A stretch of 64,000 nucleotides of DNA, taken from NCBI RefSeq assembly GCF_025144665.1, contig NZ_CP102294.1, forward strand, positions 2,716,016 to 2,780,015, written 5' to 3'. Shown here piece after piece: positions 60,887 to 64,000 of this stretch (the first letter of the stretch is position 1; every line of letters begins with the position of its first letter). A model generated the notes under the pieces. It saw only the letters and a program-made list of their open reading frames with translations, ran no database searches and was not told where the DNA came from. The position numbers and the translations under genes were made by a program. The DNA comes from Alistipes ihumii AP11 (GTDB lineage Bacteria > Bacteroidota > Bacteroidia > Bacteroidales > Rikenellaceae).

Positions 60887-61504
60887 GATCGAGTCCTTAT
60901 TTCGTTCGGCCTCGGGCGCGAGGACTGGAGCTCCCCCGGCCTTTCCCCTTTTGCGCCGAGATACCGTTTGGAACTGTTTTCGCTCCGGATTTGCCATGTT
61001 ATCGACCGGCAGGTGTCAGCGTTTCACCTTGTCTTTGTTTTGTTTCTATTTTTCTCTCCCTCTCCCTCTCCCTCTCTACGTCATGCCGGCCTTGTACAAG
61101 TTATTCGCAATCTGTTTTTTTGCCTTGTTTCCGGCTCGTGCCGTTCCCGGCCGGCCGCTCCCCCGTTTCGGGCTTGCCGTATTGCGGACCTCCTATCCCG
61201 GGCGGGTGTGGGGTTCTCGCTCCTTTTTCTCTGTTTTCTATCCTCTTTTCCTTGTACCTGAGCCCGTTTCGTTCAAATCATCCGCAGTCGTCGTTCCGCG
61301 CCTGTCGTTCGCGCCCTTTCCGGCCGGCTCCGTTCCGGCTTTCGGTACGCCGTGCCACCGTTGCCGGTCCGGGGAAATGAGATCCTGTCCGGTTTCGGAG
61401 CGGTCCGCCTCGATTGGCAAAGGAAGGCATCGTATCCGGCCGTACAGGTGTGCCGGGAGCGCGGCTTTCTTCCGGTGAGGTGCTACCCGGCTCCGCTCGC
61501 CCGG
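60887..61504. other. Spacer between the ArgE-like gene and rlmB, with CT repeat
   Basis: About 620 bases. No gene is supported: a 205-codon plus-strand frame crosses it, but it is Phe/Pro/Ser-rich, contains a microsatellite and overlaps the ArgE start. The notable feature is a pyrimidine tract at 61053-61077. Confidence 0.45.
61053..61077 (+). repeat. CCCTCT microsatellite
   Basis: About four copies of a 6-base unit (ccctct) in a pure pyrimidine tract. It lies in non-coding DNA 24-30 bases after a T-rich stretch. Length variation by slippage would be expected. Confidence 0.75.
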
Positions 61505-62257
61505 CTATGCGTCGGACCGGCTTGTCCCTGTCCGCTGGCGTACGGCCTCGAACAGCATGACGGCCGCTGCGGCCGACACGTTCAACGACTCGACGCTGCC
61601 GCGAATCGGTATGGCCAGCCGCATATCGCACAACTTGAGCACTTCCTTCGATATTCCCGTGTCCTCGCTCCCCATCACGATCGCGGTCGGGCCGCTCAGG
61701 TCGGCCTCGAACAGCAGTTTGTCGCTTTTCTCGGTTGCGGCGACGATCCGGAACCCCTCGCTCTGCAATATTTTCAGTGTGCCTCGTATGCTGCCTGCGC
61801 GACATACGGGGATCAGGCTCAGCGCCCCGGCCGAACTTTTCATCGACTCGGCATTCACCGGGGCCGAGTTCTTGAGCGACGTGACGAGTCCGTGGGCTCC
61901 TGCGCACTCGGCGCTGCGGGCGATCGCGCCGAAGTTGCGCACGTCGGTCACGCCGTCCAGCACGACGAGCAGGGGCGTTTCGTCCTCGGGAATCGATTCG
62001 AGCAGCTCGTGCAGGCCGACGTACTCGATGGACGCCGTCAGCGCTACGGCGCCCTGATGGTTACCCTGCGCGAGCCGGTTCAGCTTTTCGACCGGGACCC
62101 ACTGCACCCGGATCCGGCGCTGCCGGCACAGTTCGGCCAGCTCGCCGAGCAGTATGCCGTCGGCCCCTTTCTTCAGATAGACTTTCTCGATCTGCCTTCC
62201 GGCCTCGATCGCCTCGATGATCGGCCGTAGGCCGAACAGCATGTTCTTGTTTTCCAT
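61505..62257 (-). CDS. rlmB: 23S rRNA 2'-O-methyltransferase (RlmB/TrmH family)
   Basis: A 250-residue SPOUT methyltransferase, starting MENKNMLFGLRPIIEAIEAGR at 62257. An N-terminal substrate-binding domain (YLKKGADGILLGEL) is followed by the knotted domain with NFGAIARSAECAGAHGLV, VMGSEDTGIS and LAIPIRGSVESLNVSAAAAVMLFE. By family it methylates G2251 in 23S rRNA; a tRNA target is possible. Upstream in-frame codons lack family content. Confidence 0.92.
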   Translation of the reverse strand: MENKNMLFGLRPIIEAIEAGRQIEKVYLKKGADGILLGELAELCRQRRIRVQWVPVEKLNRLAQGNHQGAVALTASIEYVGLHELLESIPEDETPLLVVLDGVTDVRNFGAIARSAECAGAHGLVTSLKNSAPVNAESMKSSAGALSLIPVCRAGSIRGTLKILQSEGFRIVAATEKSDKLLFEADLSGPTAIVMGSEDTGISKEVLKLCDMRLAIPIRGSVESLNVSAAAAVMLFEAVRQRTGTSRSDA

Positions 62258-62419
62258 GACGCGGTTTTTCCTAATATTCCTTGCGGCCGGGCTCCGGTCC
62301 GAAGAGCGGGCTCCGGCGGCAGCGCCGGCCGGAGCCCCGCATTCCGGCCGCATGCGGCATTCCGGACCGGTGCGCCCTTTCCCGGCGGGATGTCCCGTAG
62401 AATCGGCCGCTCCGGCTTT
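62258..62419. other. Short spacer between the ABC-F gene and rlmB
   Basis: About 160 bases without a gene or a clear regulatory element. Confidence 0.35.
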
Positions 62420-64000
62420 CTATGCTTTCAGCGAATCTTTCAGGTTTTCGAGCGTGATGCTCAACTCCTCCCAGCGGTAGGTCTGCTTCGTCAGTCGCTC
62501 TTTCATTTCGTTATAGCGGGCGTAGACCGTTCCGTCGCTCAGGTCGATGCCGTGAGCCGCCGGGTCGGCCATTTGTCGGTCCAGTTCGGCGATTTGCTTC
62601 TCCAAGTCCATGATCTCCGTCTCGGCGCGCTCCACGTCCCGCTCGGCTTTGCGCAACTGTTTCTCGGCCTCGCGCTTGCGTTCGTATTCGGCCTTGCCCG
62701 AGACTTTCGGGGCTTTCGCGCCGGTATCGGCTGCCGGGGCTTTCTTCCGCTCGATTTCGCGCATCGAGGCGATCTGCCGGTCGCGCAGAAAGTCGTAGAT
62801 GCCGCCCAGATGTTCCTTGACCGTTCCGTCGCGGAACTCGTAGACCCGTTCGACGAGTCCGTCGAGAAACTCGCGATCGTGCGAAATGACGATCACCGTG
62901 CCGTCGTACTTTTTGACGGCGTTTTTCAGGATGTCCTTCGAGCGCATGTCCATGTGGTTCGTCGGCTCGTCGAGCACAAGCAGGTTATACGGCTCGAGCA
63001 TCAGTCGCGCCATGGCCAGCCGGGCCCGCTCGCCTCCCGACAGCACGCGCACCTTCTTGTCGATCTCTTCGCCCCGGAACAGGAACGCTCCGAGTATGTC
63101 TCGCAGTCGCGTGCGGATGTCGCCGACGGCTACCCGGTCGAGCGTGTCGAAGACGGTGAAGTCGCCGTTCATCAGGTCGTCCTGATTCTGCGCGTAGTAT
63201 CCGATGCGGACGTTGTGTCCGATGCGGACGCTGCCTTCGGTCGGCGTCAGTTCGCCGATCGCCATGCGGGCGAACGTCGTCTTGCCTTCCCCGTTGCGGC
63301 CGACCAGCGCCACTTTCTGTCCCCGTTCGATCGTGAACGTCGCGCCCGAGAAGACGTGCTTCGCTCCGAAGCTCATGCCCGCGTCCTTCGCCTCGACGAC
63401 GATCTGTCCCGAGCGCGGAGCGGGCGGGAACTTGATGTTCAGCGCGCTCGTGTCTTCCTCGTCGATCTCGATGCGCTCGATCTTCTCGAGTTGCTTGATG
63501 CGCGACTGGACCTGATTCGACTTGGTGGGCTTGTAGCGGAAGCGCTCGATGAACTCCTCGGTCTGCTCGATCATCTTCTGCTGGTTCAGGTAGGCCGCCA
63601 TCTGCTGCTCGCGCCGTTCTCGCCTCAGCTCGACATACCGGCTGTACGGGACCTTGTAGTCGTACGCCTTGCCGAGCGACAGCTCGATCGTGCGCGTGGT
63701 GACGTTGTCCAAAAAGGCCCTGTCGTGCGAGATCAGCACGACGGCCCCGTTGTATTCCTTGAGGTAGCCCTCCAGCCACTGGATGCTCTCGATATCGAGG
63801 TGATTCGTCGGCTCGTCGAGCAGGAAGACCGACGGGCGGCGCAACAGCAGCTTGGCCAGCTCGATGCGCATGCGCCAGCCGCCGCTGAACTCGCTTGTCG
63901 CGCGCGTGAAGTCTTTTCGCTCGAAACCGAGCCCGAGCAGCGTTTTCTCGACCTCCTCCTCGCGGTTCTGGCCGCCGAGGATATGGAAGCGGTCCGTCGC
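62420..64000 (-). CDS. ABC-F family ATPase (partial, 5' end beyond window)
   Basis: The frame is open to the right edge; the first visible residues are ATDRFHILGGQNREEEVEKT. The first nucleotide-binding domain ends with SGGWRMRIELAKLLL and Walker B FLLDEPTNHLD. A linker with charged helices follows (RRERREQQMAAYLNQQKM). The second domain has Walker A GRNGEGKTTF, the signature LSGGERARLAMARL and Walker B LVLDEPTNHMD. A C-terminal coiled coil (RKREAEKQLRKAERDVERAE) ends the protein. No membrane segments. ABC-F proteins act on ribosomes in translation or antibiotic protection; this resembles the YdiF/Uup type. Confidence 0.93.
   Translation of the reverse strand, partial: ATDRFHILGGQNREEEVEKTLLGLGFERKDFTRATSEFSGGWRMRIELAKLLLRRPSVFLLDEPTNHLDIESIQWLEGYLKEYNGAVVLISHDRAFLDNVTTRTIELSLGKAYDYKVPYSRYVELRRERREQQMAAYLNQQKMIEQTEEFIERFRYKPTKSNQVQSRIKQLEKIERIEIDEEDTSALNIKFPPAPRSGQIVVEAKDAGMSFGAKHVFSGATFTIERGQKVALVGRNGEGKTTFARMAIGELTPTEGSVRIGHNVRIGYYAQNQDDLMNGDFTVFDTLDRVAVGDIRTRLRDILGAFLFRGEEIDKKVRVLSGGERARLAMARLMLEPYNLLVLDEPTNHMDMRSKDILKNAVKKYDGTVIVISHDREFLDGLVERVYEFRDGTVKEHLGGIYDFLRDRQIASMREIERKKAPAADTGAKAPKVSGKAEYERKREAEKQLRKAERDVERAETEIMDLEKQIAELDRQMADPAAHGIDLSDGTVYARYNEMKERLTKQTYRWEELSITLENLKDSLKA

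Noticed and set aside
60861..61478. Plus-strand 205-codon frame
   Set aside because: It overlaps the ArgE-like start, runs through a microsatellite and has no domain or sensible hydropathy.
1..64000. CRISPR array, prophage structural genes or rRNA operon
   Set aside because: No regularly spaced repeats, capsid/terminase/tail genes or rRNA sequence were seen.

Overview
The window looks like a chromosomal segment of a gut Bacteroidales, most likely Alistipes or a relative in Rikenellaceae. The evidence is Bacteroidetes-type promoters (TTTG, about 19-20 bases, TAnnTTTG), an UpxY-type antiterminator heading a capsule locus, Bacteroidetes-restricted families (PepSY-like, PCMD, DUF4493, DUF4925), and high GC for this phylum outside a few AT-rich patches. 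The genus is an inference.

Region 1 (1-17.6 kb, all minus strand) is a capsule/exopolysaccharide locus. Read in transcription order: a tyrosine recombinase, a 299-bp segment bounded by perfect 19-bp inverted repeats (a predicted phase-variable promoter, drawn here in the OFF direction), an UpxY antiterminator with a frameshift, a small conserved protein, the dTDP-rhamnose genes rfbA (frameshifted), rfbC and rfbD, a frameshifted acyltransferase, rfbB, ugd and a UDP-xylose synthase. These are followed by a more AT-rich cassette: Wzx flippase, five glycosyltransferases and an EpsG-type polymerase. The last glycosyltransferase runs off the left edge. Region 2 (17.6-20.4 kb) is AT-rich mobile debris: an integrase fragment, an internally deleted IS110 transposase, an unknown 260-residue gene with short repeats at its 3' end, and a tRNA-Val.

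Region 3 (20.5-28 kb) carries a two-component system, tadA, a BlaI/BlaR1-like regulatory pair whose sensor has an unusual extracytoplasmic domain shared with a neighbouring exported protein, and aspS. Region 4 (28-35.2 kb) holds envelope proteins: PepSY-like proteins, lipoproteins and a beta-barrel. Region 5 (35.7-39.4 kb) has wecC-wecB for UDP-ManNAcA, a low-molecular-weight tyrosine phosphatase and another PepSY-like protein. Region 6 (39.6-45.3 kb) is a MacAB-TolC-like export operon. Region 7 (45.7-50.3 kb) has a large secreted protein resembling a glycoside hydrolase, a lipoprotein and a YccF membrane protein.

Region 8 (50.9-64 kb) is housekeeping: grpE-dnaJ, mutL, a rhomboid protease, an EEP-fold phosphatase, a YhcH-family protein, a YgjP-type metallohydrolase, argH, an ArgE-like deacylase, rlmB and the 3' part of an ABC-F ATPase gene.

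The most interesting feature is the invertible promoter and recombinase module. One inverted repeat lies inside the last codons of the recombinase gene, so each inversion should both switch the capsule promoter and exchange the recombinase's C-terminal tail.
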